From contig NZ_KB900614.1 in assembly GCF_000379065.1 (NCBI RefSeq), positions 890,107-954,106 on the forward strand: DNA of 64,000 bases, in the 5' to 3' direction. Shown one piece after another: positions 54,147 to 64,000 of this stretch; the first letter of the stretch is position 1; each line of letters opens with the position of its first letter. A model generated the notes under the pieces. The model was not told the DNA's origin, searched no databases, and worked only from the letters and a program-made list of their open reading frames with translations. This DNA is from Salinispora mooreana (GTDB lineage Bacteria > Actinomycetota > Actinomycetes > Mycobacteriales > Micromonosporaceae). Position numbers and translations under genes: made by a program.

Positions 54147-54833
54147 GTGATCATCGGCTCGCGGTACAACGGCCCGCCGGGCTCGGGGAACGGCGGGTGG
54201 AGCGCGGGTACGTTCGCGGTGGCCGCCCAGGGTGCTTCGCTACCGGCGCCCGGCGGGCGCCCTCGACGCGACGCCGAGCCGGTGGAGGTGACCCTACGCC
54301 GACCCCCGCCGCTGGAGACGCCGTTGACCCTCGACACGGGCGAGGTCCGCGACCCCGCAGGCCGCCTCGTCGCCGAGGTCACGACAGTTGCCCCGTTCGA
54401 CCCGGTGGCGGAGCCGGTGGACCTGGCGACCGCCCGGGCCGCCGCCGCCGACTACCCCGGGCTGGTCAACCACCCGTTCCCCGGCTGCTACGTCTGCGGC
54501 CCGCAGCACGCCGACGGGCTCCGGATCTTCCCTGGTCCACTCTCCGACGGGCGCACCGCCGCCCCGTTCCGGGCTCCGGAGGAAGCGGACGTGGTCACCA
54601 CCTGGGCGGCGCTGGACTGTCCCGGAGGCTGGTCGGTGATCGCCCCCGGCCGGCCGTACCTGCTGGGCCGAATGTCCGCGGTGGTGCTGGCCACACCGCA
54701 CCCCGATGACGAGTGCGTGGTGACCGGGGTGTTGGCCGGCGTCCAGGGCCGCAAAGCCGAGGTGCACAGCAGCTTGTTCGCCCCGGACGGTAGTCTCCTC
54801 GGCTACGCGCGCGCCACCTGGATCGCCGGATAG
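54147..54833 (+). CDS. Hotdog-fold-like protein with conserved Cys motif
   Basis: A 228-residue cytoplasmic protein. Two beta-rich halves with a GNGGWSAG element near the start and a conserved NHPFPGCYVCGPQHADGL segment in the middle; the CYVCG pair might bind metal or be redox active. The pattern resembles a thioesterase/dehydratase-like family of unknown function in actinobacteria. GTG 54147 has GGAGG eight bases upstream; an upstream ATG at 54084 is not preferred. It is divergent from the response regulator gene. Confidence 0.6.
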   Translation: MIIGSRYNGPPGSGNGGWSAGTFAVAAQGASLPAPGGRPRRDAEPVEVTLRRPPPLETPLTLDTGEVRDPAGRLVAEVTTVAPFDPVAEPVDLATARAAAADYPGLVNHPFPGCYVCGPQHADGLRIFPGPLSDGRTAAPFRAPEEADVVTTWAALDCPGGWSVIAPGRPYLLGRMSAVVLATPHPDDECVVTGVLAGVQGRKAEVHSSLFAPDGSLLGYARATWIAG

Positions 54834-54933
54834 CAGCTGGACATCGGTCCCGGCTCCGCTGCCGGGCCGCAGGTGGCTCACACCGCCCGGCAAGGCCAAC
54901 GAGGGCGATCACCGACATGAACGTGGGAGAAGA

Positions 54934-55869
54934 ATGACAGACGGACGGTCGAGCCCCAACACCACAGGCGAGATCGTGGTCTCCCGGCTGACGAAGATCT
55001 ACGGCAACGCTCGCGCGGTCAACGACCTGTCGTTCCGGGTGGAGCCGGGTCGGGTCACCGGGTTCCTGGGCCCGAACGGTGCCGGCAAGACCACCACGCT
55101 GCGCATGCTGCTGAACCTGGTCACGCCGACGGCTGGCCAGGCGACCATCGGCGGGCGCCGGTATGCCGACCTGACCGACCCGGTGCGGCACGTCGGCGCG
55201 GTGCTGGAGGCGTCCAGCGCACACAAGGGGCGCACCGGCATCAACCACCTGCGGGTGATCTGCACCGCGGCCGGGCTGCCCCGTTCCCGGGCCGACGAGG
55301 TGCTGACCCAGGTCGGTCTGGCACCAGCGGCCCAGCGCAAGTTCAAGGGCTACTCGCTGGGCATGAAGCAGCGCCTGGGCATCGCCGCGGCGATGCTCGG
55401 CGACCCCCGGGTGCTGATTTTGGATGAGCCGGCCAACGGGCTCGACCCGGAGGGCATCCGGTGGATGCGCGGTTTCCTCAAGAGCCTGGCCGCCGAAGGG
55501 CGCACGGTCCTGGTCTCCAGCCACCTGCTGTCGGAGATGCAGCTTCTCGCGGACGATGTCGTCATCATCGCGGCCGGCCGGCTGATCCGGCAGGGCCCGG
55601 TGGACCGGGTCATCGGCTCGATGGCGCAGACCGCCCGGGTTCGGGTGCGCTCCCCGCAGGCCGAGACGCTGCGGGCCGCGCTCGAGCAGCAGTCGGCGAC
55701 AGTGGACGTTGACGACCAGGGGGCCCTGCTGGTCCGGGGCGTGGACGCACCGACGATCGGCAGGGTGGCCCTGGCCGCCAGCGTGGAGCTGCATGAACTA
55801 GCCACCGAACGTCCTGACCTTGAGGGCGTCTTCCTCGAGCTGACGGCCGGAAAGGCGGGCATCCGATGA
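54934..55869 (+). CDS. ABC transporter ATP-binding protein
   Basis: A 311-residue ATPase. Walker A GPNGAGKTT, signature YSLGMKQRLGIA (a LSGGQ variant), Walker B VLILDEPANGLDP, then the H-loop SSHLLSEM and a C-terminal extension of about 90 residues typical of drug- and lantibiotic-exporting ABC-2 systems. It powers export by the next gene's permease, whose ATG overlaps its stop as ATGA. No regulator adjacent. Substrate unknown. Confidence 0.92.
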   Translation: MTDGRSSPNTTGEIVVSRLTKIYGNARAVNDLSFRVEPGRVTGFLGPNGAGKTTTLRMLLNLVTPTAGQATIGGRRYADLTDPVRHVGAVLEASSAHKGRTGINHLRVICTAAGLPRSRADEVLTQVGLAPAAQRKFKGYSLGMKQRLGIAAAMLGDPRVLILDEPANGLDPEGIRWMRGFLKSLAAEGRTVLVSSHLLSEMQLLADDVVIIAAGRLIRQGPVDRVIGSMAQTARVRVRSPQAETLRAALEQQSATVDVDDQGALLVRGVDAPTIGRVALAASVELHELATERPDLEGVFLELTAGKAGIR

Positions 55870-56690
55870 GTAACCTGGTCCGAGCCGAGCTGGTCAAGAT
55901 CCGCACGACCAGCACCTGGTGGATCATGACTCTGATCTACCTGCCACTGTGGGGTATCACGTTGGCGTTCAACTGGTTGCAGACCGACGCGCTCACCCGG
56001 ACCCGCCTCGACGACGTGCCGGCGGAGCAGTCCGAGGCGGTGGGGGCGGTCGCCCAGCCGGACGCGCTGGCGGCCAACCTCTACACCAACGGTCAGTTCT
56101 TCGGCCTGCTGATGGTGATGCTGCTCGGCATCGTCGTGGTGACCGGTGAATTCTTCCACCAGACCGTGACCACCACCTTCCTGACCACCCCGCGGCGGAG
56201 CGCGGTCGTCCTGGCCAAGCTCGCCGCGACCGCCTGCCTGGCACTGATCTTCTGGCTGGTGACGACCAGCGCGAACCTGCTCGCCGGGCCAGCGGTCCTG
56301 GAGGTGGTCGGGGTGAGCGCCCAGTGGGGCAGCGCCGCCTGGGAGGCCGTTGCGCTCAACGGGCTGGCCTACCTGCTCTGGGCGTTTTTCGGGGTCGGCC
56401 TGGGGACACTCATCCGCAGCCAACTCGGCGCCACCGTCACCGGAATTCTGCTGTACCTGGGAGGCACGATCGGGGCGCTGACCGTGCTCGTCATGGCCGC
56501 GAACCGCTTCGGTGACTGGATCAACAACCTGCAACTGCTGGTGCCGTCGTTGGCCTCGGCGCTGATGACCACCGGTGTCGACATTCCGGGGGAACCACCA
56601 CGCTGGGCGGGCGCTGCCGTACTCATCGGGTACGGGCTGCTCTCCGGGCTGATCGGCATCCTCATCATGCGTCGGCGGGACGTCTCCTGA
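55866..56690 (+). CDS. ABC-2 type transporter permease
   Basis: A 274-residue membrane protein with six hydrophobic segments, including VMLLGIVVVTGEFFHQTVTTTFL and IGYGLLSGLIGILIM at the ends, and an amphipathic loop after the first helix. This is the usual ABC-2 permease topology partnered with a single ATPase. Its stop codon lies within a 28-bp perfect palindrome that is followed by a terminator hairpin. Confidence 0.88.
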   Translation: MSNLVRAELVKIRTTSTWWIMTLIYLPLWGITLAFNWLQTDALTRTRLDDVPAEQSEAVGAVAQPDALAANLYTNGQFFGLLMVMLLGIVVVTGEFFHQTVTTTFLTTPRRSAVVLAKLAATACLALIFWLVTTSANLLAGPAVLEVVGVSAQWGSAAWEAVALNGLAYLLWAFFGVGLGTLIRSQLGATVTGILLYLGGTIGALTVLVMAANRFGDWINNLQLLVPSLASALMTTGVDIPGEPPRWAGAAVLIGYGLLSGLIGILIMRRRDVS

Positions 56691-56708
56691 CGGATCCGTC
56701 AGGAGACG
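56681..56708. repeat. 28-bp perfect palindrome across a stop codon
   Basis: Perfectly self-complementary with GGATCC at its centre; it covers the last two sense codons, the TGA stop and 18 bases beyond. As RNA it would be a long hairpin with almost no loop. It directly abuts the terminator hairpin. Confidence 0.9.
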
Positions 56709-56737
56709 GCCTACCTGCCCGAAAGGGCAGGTAGGCC
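56708..56737 (+). terminator. GAAA-tetraloop terminator after the ABC operon
   Basis: A perfect 13-bp stem (56708-56720 with 56725-56737) capped by a GAAA tetraloop, a very stable RNA hairpin. It ends the ABC unit before kgd. Confidence 0.9.
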
Positions 56738-56951
56738 CGTCCGCGCTGATGGGTTCGGGCCGCCTACCAGGAGGTGGCAGGACGCGCGGCGATGGACGCA
56801 CTTCTGGCAATTTCTGTGAAACCCCCCGCGGAGCCGAGTCGGAAACTCCTATTGGTTGGGTACGGCGTAGCCTGGAGCCCGACTCGTGTGTCCGGGAGCC
56901 CCCGGCGTTCGGCGTAACCCACAAACTCGCGTGAAAGAGGCGATACCGGCC

Positions 56952-59900
56952 GTGTCGACCCAGCAGACCTCGCAGGAGAACCCACTGGCGGGTTTCGGCC
57001 CGAACGAGTGGATCGTCGAAGAGATGTACCAGCGGTACCTCACCGACCCCACCAGCGTCGACCCGGCCTGGCACGACTTTTTCGCCGACTACCGGCCCAC
57101 CCCGGGCCCGGGAGAGACGCGGGATAACGAGCCGGCCGCGAAACCGGAACCCGACGGCCGGCCCGAGCCCTCCACCGCCCCGCCCGCTGCCACCCCGGAG
57201 CGCACATCCGTGTCGACCAAGGCCACCCCCAGCAAGCCCGCTCCCAAGCCGGCCGCCACGAAGCCGGCCGCCAAGCCCGCCCCCGCCAAGCCCGCCCCCG
57301 CGAAGCCGACCGCCACGCCGACCTCATCCGGCCCGCAGACCGCACCGCTACGTGGGGTCGCCGCCAAGATCGTCCAGAACATGGACGCCTCCTTGAGCGT
57401 GCCGACCGCGACCAGTGTGCGTGCCGTCCCGGCCAAGCTGCTGGTGGACAACCGCATCGTGATCAACAACCACCTCGCCCGGGGCCGCGGTGGGAAGGTC
57501 AGCTTCACCCACCTGGTCGGATACGCGCTGGTCCGCGCGCTGGCGATGCACCCGGAGATGAACAACTCCTTCGCCGTCGTGGACGGCAAGCCGGCGCTGG
57601 TCCGCCCCGAGCACGTCAACCTCGGAATCGCGATCGACCTGGTCAAGCCGGACGGCAGCCGCAACCTGGTGGTGCCCTCCATCAAGGCCTGCGAGCAGCT
57701 GGACTTCCGTCAGTTCTGGCAGGCGTACGAGGATGTGGTCCGGCGGGCTCGGAAGAACGAGCTGACCATGGAGGACTACGGCGGCACCACCATCTCGCTG
57801 ACCAACCCCGGCGGCATCGGCACCGTGCACTCGATGCCACGACTCATGACCGGCCAGAGCGCGATCATCGGCGTCGGCGCGATGGAGTACCCGGCGCCGT
57901 ACCAGGGCATGAGCGAGGGCACCCTTGCCGAGCTGGCGGTCAGTAAGGTCATCACGCTGACCAGCACCTACGACCACCGGGTCATCCAGGGCGCGCAGTC
58001 CGGCGAGTTCCTCAAGGTGATGCATGAGGTGCTCCTCGGCGAGCACGGCTTCTACGACGAGATCTTCACCTCGCTCCGCATCCCGTACGAGCCGGTGCGC
58101 TGGATGCGCGACGTCGCGATCGACGGCGAGGGTCAGATCAACAAGACTGCCCGGGTCCACGAGCTGATCCACGCCTACCGGGTGCGGGGCCACCTGATGG
58201 CCGACACCGACCCGCTGGAGTTCAAGATCCGCAAGCACCCGGATCTGGACGTCCTCCAGCACGGGCTCACCCTCTGGGACCTGGACCGCCAGTTCCCGGT
58301 GAACGGCTTCGCCAGTCGGCAGCGGATGAAGTTGCGTGATGTCCTCGGCGTGCTCCGGGACACCTACTGCCGCCGGGTCGGCATCGAGTACATGCACATC
58401 CAGGACCCGGAGGAGCGGCGCTGGATCCAGCAGCGGGTTGAGCGCAAGTACGAGAAGCCGGCGGTCAACGAGCAGAAGCACGTCCTCAACCGGCTGAACG
58501 CCGCGGAGGCCTTCGAGACCTTCCTGCAAACCAAGTACGTCGGCCAGAAGCGCTTCTCGTTGGAGGGGGGCGAGTCGCTGATTCCGCTGCTCGGCGAGGT
58601 GTTGGAGGCCTCCGCCGAAGGTGGGCTGGACGAGGTCGTCATCGGCATGGCGCACCGGGGCCGGCTGAACGTGTTGGCCAACATCGTCGGCAAGCCGTAC
58701 GAGAAGATCTTCTCCGAGTTCGAGGGGCACCTGGACCCGCGTTCCACACAGGGCTCCGGCGACGTGAAGTACCACCTCGGGCAGAACGGCAAGTTCACCA
58801 CCCCCGACGGCGAGCACTCGGTCAAGGTCTCGGTGGTGGCGAACCCGTCGCACCTGGAGGCCGTTGACCCGGTGCTGGAGGGCATCGTCCGGGCCAAGCA
58901 GGACCGGATCGACCTCAAGCTGGAGGGCTACACCGTACTGCCGCTGGCGGTACACGGGGACGCGGCCTTCGCCGGCCAGGGAGTCGTCGCCGAGACGCTG
59001 AACCTGTCCCAGCTACGCGGCTACCGCACCGGCGGCACGGTGCACGTGGTGGTCAACAACCAGGTCGGCTTCACCACCGCGCCGGAGTACAGCCGCTCCA
59101 GCCTCTACAGCACCGACGTGGCCCGGATGATCCAGGCACCGATCTTCCACGTCAACGGCGACGACCCGGAGGCCGTGGTGCGGGTCGCCCAGCTGGCCTT
59201 CGAGTACCGGCAGACGTTCAACAAGGATGTCGTCATCGACCTGGTCTGCTACCGGCGACGCGGGCACAACGAGGGCGACGACCCGTCGATGTCGAACCCG
59301 GAGATGTACCGGATCATCGACTCGAAGCGATCGGTTCGCAAGCTCTACACCGAGGAGCTGATCGGGCGCGGCGACATCACCGTGGAGGACGCGGAGGAGC
59401 TGCTGCGCGACTACCAGGCGCAGCTGGAGCGGGTCTTCAAGGCCACCCGGGACGCCGCCACCGCACCCCGTCAACTCAGCCGCCCGAAGCGGGAGGATGA
59501 GCCGGAGCCACCGGTGGAGACCGCCACGGACGCCGATGTCATCCGGGCGGTTGGCGAGGCACACCTCAACCTGCCGGAAGGCTTCACCCCGCACAAGCGG
59601 ATCCAGCAGCTGCTCGACCGACGGGCCAAGATGGCCAGCGAGGGCAACATCGACTGGGGCTTCGGCGAGATCATCGCCTTCGGTGCGTTGCTGCACGACG
59701 GGGTCACCATCCGGCTCGCCGGCCAGGACTCGCGCCGCGGCACGTTCGTGCAGCGGCACGCCTCCGTTGTCGACGCCGAGACCGGCGACGACCACCTGCC
59801 CCTGGAGGCGCTCACCGCCGGCGGTGAGCGGTCCCGGTTCTTCGCGCACGACTCGCTGCTGTCCGAGTATGCGGCGATGGGCTTCGAATACGGCTACTCG

Positions 59901-60683
59901 GTGGAGAACGTCAACGCGCTGGTCTGCTGGGAGGCCCAGTTCGGTGACTTCGTCAACGGTGCCCAGTCGGTGATTGACGAGTTCATCTCCTCCGGTGAGG
60001 TGAAGTGGGGTCAGCGCTCCGCGGTCACACTGCTGCTGCCGCACGGCCACGAGGGCCAGGGCCCGGACCACACCTCCGGCCGTCCGGAACGGTTCCTCCA
60101 GCTCTGCGCCGAGGACAACATGCGGGTGGCGATCCCGACGACGCCGGCGAACTACTTCCACCTGCTGCGTCGCCAGGCCCTGTCGCCGAAGCGCAAGCCC
60201 CTCATCGTCTTCACGCCGAAGTCCCTGCTGCGGCACCGGCTCTGTGTCTCACAGGTCGAGGACTTCACCAACGGCACCTTCCAGCCGGTGCTGCCCGACG
60301 GTGGCACCCCCGCCCCAGAGCAGGTGAAGCGGGTTCTGCTCTGCTCTGGCAAGGTCTACTACGACCTGTTCCAAGCCCGGCAGGATCGCGGTATCACCGA
60401 CACCGCGATCATCCGGGTCGAGCAGCTCTACCCGATGCCGATCGAGGAAATTCGGGCCGCACTCGCGGCATACCCGAACGCGGTGGACTTCGCCTGGGCC
60501 CAGGAGGAGCCGGCCAACCAGGGTGCCTGGTCTTTTGTTGCGCTCAACATGCTGGAGCACCTGGACGGGGTACGGCTACGCCGCATCTCCCGCCCAGCGG
60601 CAGCCGCCCCGGCGGTCGGCTCGGCCAAAATGCACGACGTCGAGCTCTCCGCCCTGCTCGACGCCGCACTCCCCCGCCCGTAG
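56952..60683 (+). CDS. kgd: Multifunctional 2-oxoglutarate dehydrogenase E1/decarboxylase (Kgd)
   Basis: A 1243-residue enzyme of the actinobacterial Kgd type. An N-terminal QNEW-like helix ([16 protein letters not shown]), a Lys/Ala/Pro-rich linker (80-125), an E2-like acyltransferase domain without lipoyl domain (about 130-360, catalytic [11 protein letters not shown]) and a thiamine-diphosphate E1 domain ([21 protein letters not shown]). It decarboxylates 2-oxoglutarate to succinyl-CoA or succinic semialdehyde in the TCA cycle. Activity in mycobacteria is inhibited by the FHA protein GarA. The GTG start ([11 protein letters not shown]) has AAAGAGG 11 bases upstream. Confidence 0.95.
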   Translation: MSTQQTSQENPLAGFGPNEWIVEEMYQRYLTDPTSVDPAWHDFFADYRPTPGPGETRDNEPAAKPEPDGRPEPSTAPPAATPERTSVSTKATPSKPAPKPAATKPAAKPAPAKPAPAKPTATPTSSGPQTAPLRGVAAKIVQNMDASLSVPTATSVRAVPAKLLVDNRIVINNHLARGRGGKVSFTHLVGYALVRALAMHPEMNNSFAVVDGKPALVRPEHVNLGIAIDLVKPDGSRNLVVPSIKACEQLDFRQFWQAYEDVVRRARKNELTMEDYGGTTISLTNPGGIGTVHSMPRLMTGQSAIIGVGAMEYPAPYQGMSEGTLAELAVSKVITLTSTYDHRVIQGAQSGEFLKVMHEVLLGEHGFYDEIFTSLRIPYEPVRWMRDVAIDGEGQINKTARVHELIHAYRVRGHLMADTDPLEFKIRKHPDLDVLQHGLTLWDLDRQFPVNGFASRQRMKLRDVLGVLRDTYCRRVGIEYMHIQDPEERRWIQQRVERKYEKPAVNEQKHVLNRLNAAEAFETFLQTKYVGQKRFSLEGGESLIPLLGEVLEASAEGGLDEVVIGMAHRGRLNVLANIVGKPYEKIFSEFEGHLDPRSTQGSGDVKYHLGQNGKFTTPDGEHSVKVSVVANPSHLEAVDPVLEGIVRAKQDRIDLKLEGYTVLPLAVHGDAAFAGQGVVAETLNLSQLRGYRTGGTVHVVVNNQVGFTTAPEYSRSSLYSTDVARMIQAPIFHVNGDDPEAVVRVAQLAFEYRQTFNKDVVIDLVCYRRRGHNEGDDPSMSNPEMYRIIDSKRSVRKLYTEELIGRGDITVEDAEELLRDYQAQLERVFKATRDAATAPRQLSRPKREDEPEPPVETATDADVIRAVGEAHLNLPEGFTPHKRIQQLLDRRAKMASEGNIDWGFGEIIAFGALLHDGVTIRLAGQDSRRGTFVQRHASVVDAETGDDHLPLEALTAGGERSRFFAHDSLLSEYAAMGFEYGYSVENVNALVCWEAQFGDFVNGAQSVIDEFISSGEVKWGQRSAVTLLLPHGHEGQGPDHTSGRPERFLQLCAEDNMRVAIPTTPANYFHLLRRQALSPKRKPLIVFTPKSLLRHRLCVSQVEDFTNGTFQPVLPDGGTPAPEQVKRVLLCSGKVYYDLFQARQDRGITDTAIIRVEQLYPMPIEEIRAALAAYPNAVDFAWAQEEPANQGAWSFVALNMLEHLDGVRLRRISRPAAAAPAVGSAKMHDVELSALLDAALPRP

Positions 60684-60701
60684 GTACCACCCAACCCGTG
60701 C

Positions 60702-60742
60702 TGGTGGTGGGGGCTGGGACACTGTCCCGGCCCCCACCACCA
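60702..60742 (+). terminator. Terminator after kgd
   Basis: A 13-bp perfect outer stem (60702-60714 with 60730-60742) plus an inner GGGAC/GTCCC stem, 18 bp after the kgd stop. Confidence 0.85.
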
Positions 60743-60761
60743 CGACGTGACCGAGGAACGC

Positions 60762-60941
60762 ATGTACTTCACCGACCGAGGGATCGAGGAACTGACCGAG
60801 CGCCGCGGCGACGAGCAGGTCAGCATCGACTGGCTCGCCGAGCGCCTACGCGACTTCGTCGACCAGAACCCCGAATTCGAGACCCCGATCGAGCGCTTCG
60901 CCACCTACCTGGCTCGGCTGGACGACGAGGACGACGAGTAG
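60762..60941 (+). CDS. Small acidic protein, DUF6104 type
   Basis: A 59-residue protein starting MYFTDRGIEELTERRGDE and ending in an acidic LDDEDDE tail. This matches a short family found right after kgd in actinobacteria; function unknown. Start ATG 60762 is preferred, with GAGG five bases upstream, over the GTG at 60747. It lies just beyond the kgd terminator. Confidence 0.75.
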   Translation: MYFTDRGIEELTERRGDEQVSIDWLAERLRDFVDQNPEFETPIERFATYLARLDDEDDE

Positions 60942-61128
60942 GGCCGCGAACGGCAGCCCCGCCGCCCCCAACTCGACGGCGATCACTCCCCCGGGAGGCT
61001 GCGCACACTCTCCGGTAGCGGCGAGACCTCCCCCGGCAGCGGCGCGAAGCGAACACCCGGGCCCCGGGCCGGATGACCGGGCCGAAGGACCCGGGCGGAG
61101 AGCCCGGCGAGCTCCTAGAGTGGATCTC

Positions 61129-63195
61129 GTGGCGCGGAGTGTGTATCTGACCAGCGTGAGTTCCGGCGGCGGCAAGTCCACCGTCGCCCTGGGACTGGCG
61201 GAGCTGTTGTCCCGGCAGGTTGGCCGAATCGGCATCTTCCGGCCGTTGGTCCGGGGCGAGCAGCCGGACCCGATCCTCGCCCTACTCAGCGAACGCTACC
61301 GGGTCGAACTACCGATCGAGGACCTCACCGGCACCACCTACACCGAGGCCACCGGGATGGTCGCCGAGGGCCGGAGGGAGCAGCTGGTCTCCCGCATCGT
61401 GGAGCGATACCGCGCGGTCGAGCGGCAGTACCCGGCGGTGGTCGTGGTGGGCAGCGACTTCGCCGACGACGGCGACGGCGCCGGCCCCCGGGAACTGGCC
61501 TTCAACGCCCGGCTCGCGACCGAGTTCGGCAGCGTCGTGGTCCCCGTGGTGGACGGGTACGAGCAGGAAACCGCCACCATCGCGGCGTCGGCCCGGGGGG
61601 CGTACCACGACCTGGCGGACCTCGGTGCGACGGTGCTGGCGGTCGTCGCGAACCGGGTGACCGGTCCACTCACGCTGCCCGAGCTGCCGGTGCCCGCGTA
61701 CCTGATCCCCGAGGTGCCCAGCGTGTCGGCACCGACCGTCGCCGAGGTCGCGACCGCGCTCGGTGCCACCCAGCTCGGTGGAGACGACGCCGCGCTCAGC
61801 CGCGACGTACTCGACTATGTCGTCGGCGCGGCCCACGTGCCCACGCTGCTCGACCATCTGACCGAAGGCGCCCTGGTGATCATGCCGGGGGATCGGGACG
61901 ATCTCCTGGTCGCCACCAACGCCGCGCACGTCGCGGGACAGGTCGCGCTCTCCGGGCTGGTTCTCACCCTCGGCGAAACGCCGGACCCGCGCACAATGCG
62001 GCTGGTCGAGCGGCTCCGGCCAGGCCTTGCCGTGCTCTCCGTGCCCAGCGACAGCTACGACACGGTGGCTGCCTGCAACCGAATCGAGGGCCGGCTCAGC
62101 GCCAGCAATCCGCGCAAGGTGGAGGCCGCGCTGGGCGCCTTCGAACGCTGCGTGGACACCGACGACCTCTCCCGCCGGCTGCGGGTCACCCGTTCACAGC
62201 GGGTCACCCCGCTGATGTTCGAGTACGACCTGATCGACCGGGCCCGGGCCCAGCGCCGGCATGTGGTGCTGCCGGAGGGGAACGAGGAGCGGATCCTGCG
62301 GGCAGCCGAGATCCTGCTGCGCCGGGATGTAGCCGAGCTGACCCTGCTCGGCCGGCCCGACGATATCGCCCGGCGAACCCGGGAGCTGGGCGTCGACATC
62401 GCCGACGCACGGGTGATCGATCCATTCACCAGCGAGTGGCGCGACGAGTTCGCTGACGGGTACGCGCGGCTCCGCGCCCACCGGGGCGTTACCCCGGACC
62501 TCGCCCACGACATCGTGCCCCAGTCGAACTACTTCGGCACGATGATGGTGTGGGCCGGGTACGCCGACGGCATGGTCTCCGGCGCCACCCACACCACCGC
62601 CGCCACCATCCGTCCCGCCTTCGAGATCATCCGCAATCTGCCCGACGTCTCCATCGCCTCCAGCGTCTTCTTCATGCTGCTCGCCGACCGGGTACTCGTC
62701 TACGGCGACTGCGCGGTCAATCCCGACCCGGACGCCGCCCAACTCGCCGACATCGCGATCTCATCCGCCGACACCGCCGTCCGGTTCGGCATCGAGCCGC
62801 GGGTGGCGATGCTGTCGTACTCGACCGGCAGCTCGGGCGCGGGCGCCGATGTGGAGAAGGTCGCGGCGGCCACTCGAAGGGTTCGGGAGCGCCGACCCGA
62901 TCTGCTGGTCGAGGGGCCGATCCAGTACGACGCGGCGATCGACCCGACGGTGGCGGCGACGAAGCTGCCCGGCAGTACGGTCGCCGGGCGGGCGACGGTC
63001 TTCGTCTTCCCAGATCTGAACACGGGCAACAACACATACAAGGCGGTGCAACGATCTGCCCGAGCGGTGGCGGTGGGGCCGGTCATGCAGGGGCTACGCC
63101 GGCCGGTGAACGACCTGTCTCGGGGTGCGACCGTCCCGGACATCGTCAACACGGTGGCGATCACCGCGATCCAGGCCGGAGAGGCAGGCAAATGA
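61129..63195 (+). CDS. pta: Phosphate acetyltransferase
   Basis: A 688-residue long-type Pta that interconverts acetyl-CoA and acetyl phosphate. An N-terminal P-loop domain (SVSSGGGKSTVALGL), a DRTGG regulatory domain around 215-330 and the C-terminal PTA domain (about 360-688; PEGNEERILRAAE, VSGATHTTAATIRPAFE). The long form is often allosterically controlled. Two GTG starts are possible (61120, 61129); the second gives the usual MARSVYLTS-like beginning. Its TGA overlaps the ackA ATG as ATGA. Confidence 0.95.
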   Translation: MARSVYLTSVSSGGGKSTVALGLAELLSRQVGRIGIFRPLVRGEQPDPILALLSERYRVELPIEDLTGTTYTEATGMVAEGRREQLVSRIVERYRAVERQYPAVVVVGSDFADDGDGAGPRELAFNARLATEFGSVVVPVVDGYEQETATIAASARGAYHDLADLGATVLAVVANRVTGPLTLPELPVPAYLIPEVPSVSAPTVAEVATALGATQLGGDDAALSRDVLDYVVGAAHVPTLLDHLTEGALVIMPGDRDDLLVATNAAHVAGQVALSGLVLTLGETPDPRTMRLVERLRPGLAVLSVPSDSYDTVAACNRIEGRLSASNPRKVEAALGAFERCVDTDDLSRRLRVTRSQRVTPLMFEYDLIDRARAQRRHVVLPEGNEERILRAAEILLRRDVAELTLLGRPDDIARRTRELGVDIADARVIDPFTSEWRDEFADGYARLRAHRGVTPDLAHDIVPQSNYFGTMMVWAGYADGMVSGATHTTAATIRPAFEIIRNLPDVSIASSVFFMLLADRVLVYGDCAVNPDPDAAQLADIAISSADTAVRFGIEPRVAMLSYSTGSSGAGADVEKVAAATRRVRERRPDLLVEGPIQYDAAIDPTVAATKLPGSTVAGRATVFVFPDLNTGNNTYKAVQRSARAVAVGPVMQGLRRPVNDLSRGATVPDIVNTVAITAIQAGEAGK

Positions 63196-64000
63196 GCCGG
63201 GTACTGGTACTCAACTGTGGGTCGTCGTCGGTCAAGTGGCGGCTCTACGACGGCGACGAGCTCCTCGACCGGGGCGCCGTCGAGCGGATCGGCGAACCCG
63301 GGGGCGGGCCGGCAGACCACGGCACCGCCGTCCGGGGGATCCTCGCCGAGCTCGACCTGACCGGACTCACCGCCATCGGGCACCGGGTGGTACACGGTGG
63401 ACGCCGCTTCGGCGAGCCGGTCCTGATCGACGATGCGGTGCTCACCGCGATCCGGGAGCTGGTGCCACTCGCCCCGTTACACAACCCCGCCAACCTGGCC
63501 GGCATCGAGGTCGCCCGGGCGACGCTGCCCGGTGTCCCCCAGGTCGCCGTCTTCGACACCGCCTTCCACACCACGCTGCCCGAGTCCGCCGCCACCTACG
63601 CGATCGACCGGGCGACAGCCGGCCGGTACGGCATCCGGCGGTACGGCTTTCACGGCACCTCCCACGCGTACGTCTCCCGGCGCACGGCGGAGTTGCTGGG
63701 GCGTCCGTACGCCGACACCAACACCATCACCCTGCACCTGGGCAACGGCGCGAGCGCCGCCGCCGTGGCCGGCGGGCGCAGCGTGGCCACCTCGATGGGG
63801 ATGTCCCCGCTCGAGGGACTGGTCATGGGCACCCGGAGCGGTGACCTGGACCCAACGGTGATCTTTCACCTGCGGCGGGAGGGCGGTCTGGGCGTAGACG
63901 ACATCGACGACCTGCTCAACCACCGCAGCGGCCTGTACGGGCTCACCGGCGCCAACGACATGCGCGAGGTGCTCGCCCGCCGGGCGGACGGCGACGAGGC
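63192..64000 (+). CDS. ackA: Acetate kinase, 5' part
   Basis: Partial gene running off the right edge; 269 residues visible of an expected 370-400. It starts MSRVLVLNCGSSSVKWRLYDG, the ATPase phosphate motif of the acetokinase family, with HRVVHGG, FDTAFH and YGFHGTSH, the ribose/acetate-binding segments. It converts acetyl phosphate and ADP to acetate and ATP with Pta upstream. The ATG shares four bases with the pta stop, a translationally coupled pair. Confidence 0.97.
   Translation, partial: MSRVLVLNCGSSSVKWRLYDGDELLDRGAVERIGEPGGGPADHGTAVRGILAELDLTGLTAIGHRVVHGGRRFGEPVLIDDAVLTAIRELVPLAPLHNPANLAGIEVARATLPGVPQVAVFDTAFHTTLPESAATYAIDRATAGRYGIRRYGFHGTSHAYVSRRTAELLGRPYADTNTITLHLGNGASAAAVAGGRSVATSMGMSPLEGLVMGTRSGDLDPTVIFHLRREGGLGVDDIDDLLNHRSGLYGLTGANDMREVLARRADGDE

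Noticed and set aside
57348..58955. A 535-codon minus-strand frame inside kgd
   Set aside because: Antisense shadow of the strongly conserved kgd sequence.

Overview
The window is uniformly GC-rich DNA with dense, short-gapped genes, many GTG starts and GGAGG-type ribosome binding sites. Gene content and order are those of an actinomycete: separate atpF and atpH genes, the lysA-hom-thrC...thrB-rho-rpmE-prfA-prmC-tsaC block running into the atp operon, a Kgd-type 2-oxoglutarate dehydrogenase and several small actinobacterial families. I infer a Micromonosporaceae chromosome, probably Salinispora or Micromonospora. Genus is an inference from remembered gene order and cannot be proved here.

Layout. 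Positions 1-14099 (mostly minus strand) carry the start of the ATP synthase operon (atpA 5' end, atpH, atpF, atpE, atpB, two small AtpI/AtpZ-type membrane genes), a class A penicillin-binding protein, a low-molecular-weight phosphatase, tsaC, prmC, a plus-strand diguanylate cyclase, prfA, rpmE and rho. Positions 14100-25572 (minus) carry thrB, an MFS exporter, a large HAE1-type RND transporter, thrC, hom, lysA and argS. The two transporters split thrC from thrB, and the argS-lysA gap is made entirely of three 56-bp tandem repeats.

Positions 25673-38730 are a mixed accessory region: a DUF3105/DUF305 pair, an inactivated IS630-type transposase relic next to tRNA-Arg(CCG), a WYL regulator divergent from an alpha/beta hydrolase, a LigD-type polymerase, a TetR-MMPL efflux pair with a perfect palindromic operator, an erythromycin-esterase-family protein, a DUF2795 protein, a Gfo/Idh/MocA oxidoreductase, two overlapping membrane genes and a FabG-like reductase. 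Positions 38731-51656 hold a secreted GH16/CBM6 glucanase with a LacI-type operator, a CoA-disulfide-reductase-like flavoenzyme, a dimethylarginase/ornithine aminotransferase pair, an FHA protein, a compact lipid operon (patatin, acyltransferase, cutA, desaturase), a glycosyltransferase, and an HtrA protease that follows an OmpR-type response regulator and kinase (51719-53985).

The right end (54147-64000) has a hotdog-like protein, an ABC exporter pair, kgd, a DUF6104 protein, and pta-ackA running off the edge. I did not find a clear new multi-gene defence or mobile system. The most distinctive signals are the 56-bp repeat array that forms the whole argS-lysA junction, the domesticated IS630 relic, the lipid-remodelling operon, the RGD-rich 45-bp repeat inside rho, and the cluster of perfect hairpins between the HtrA and glycosyltransferase genes.
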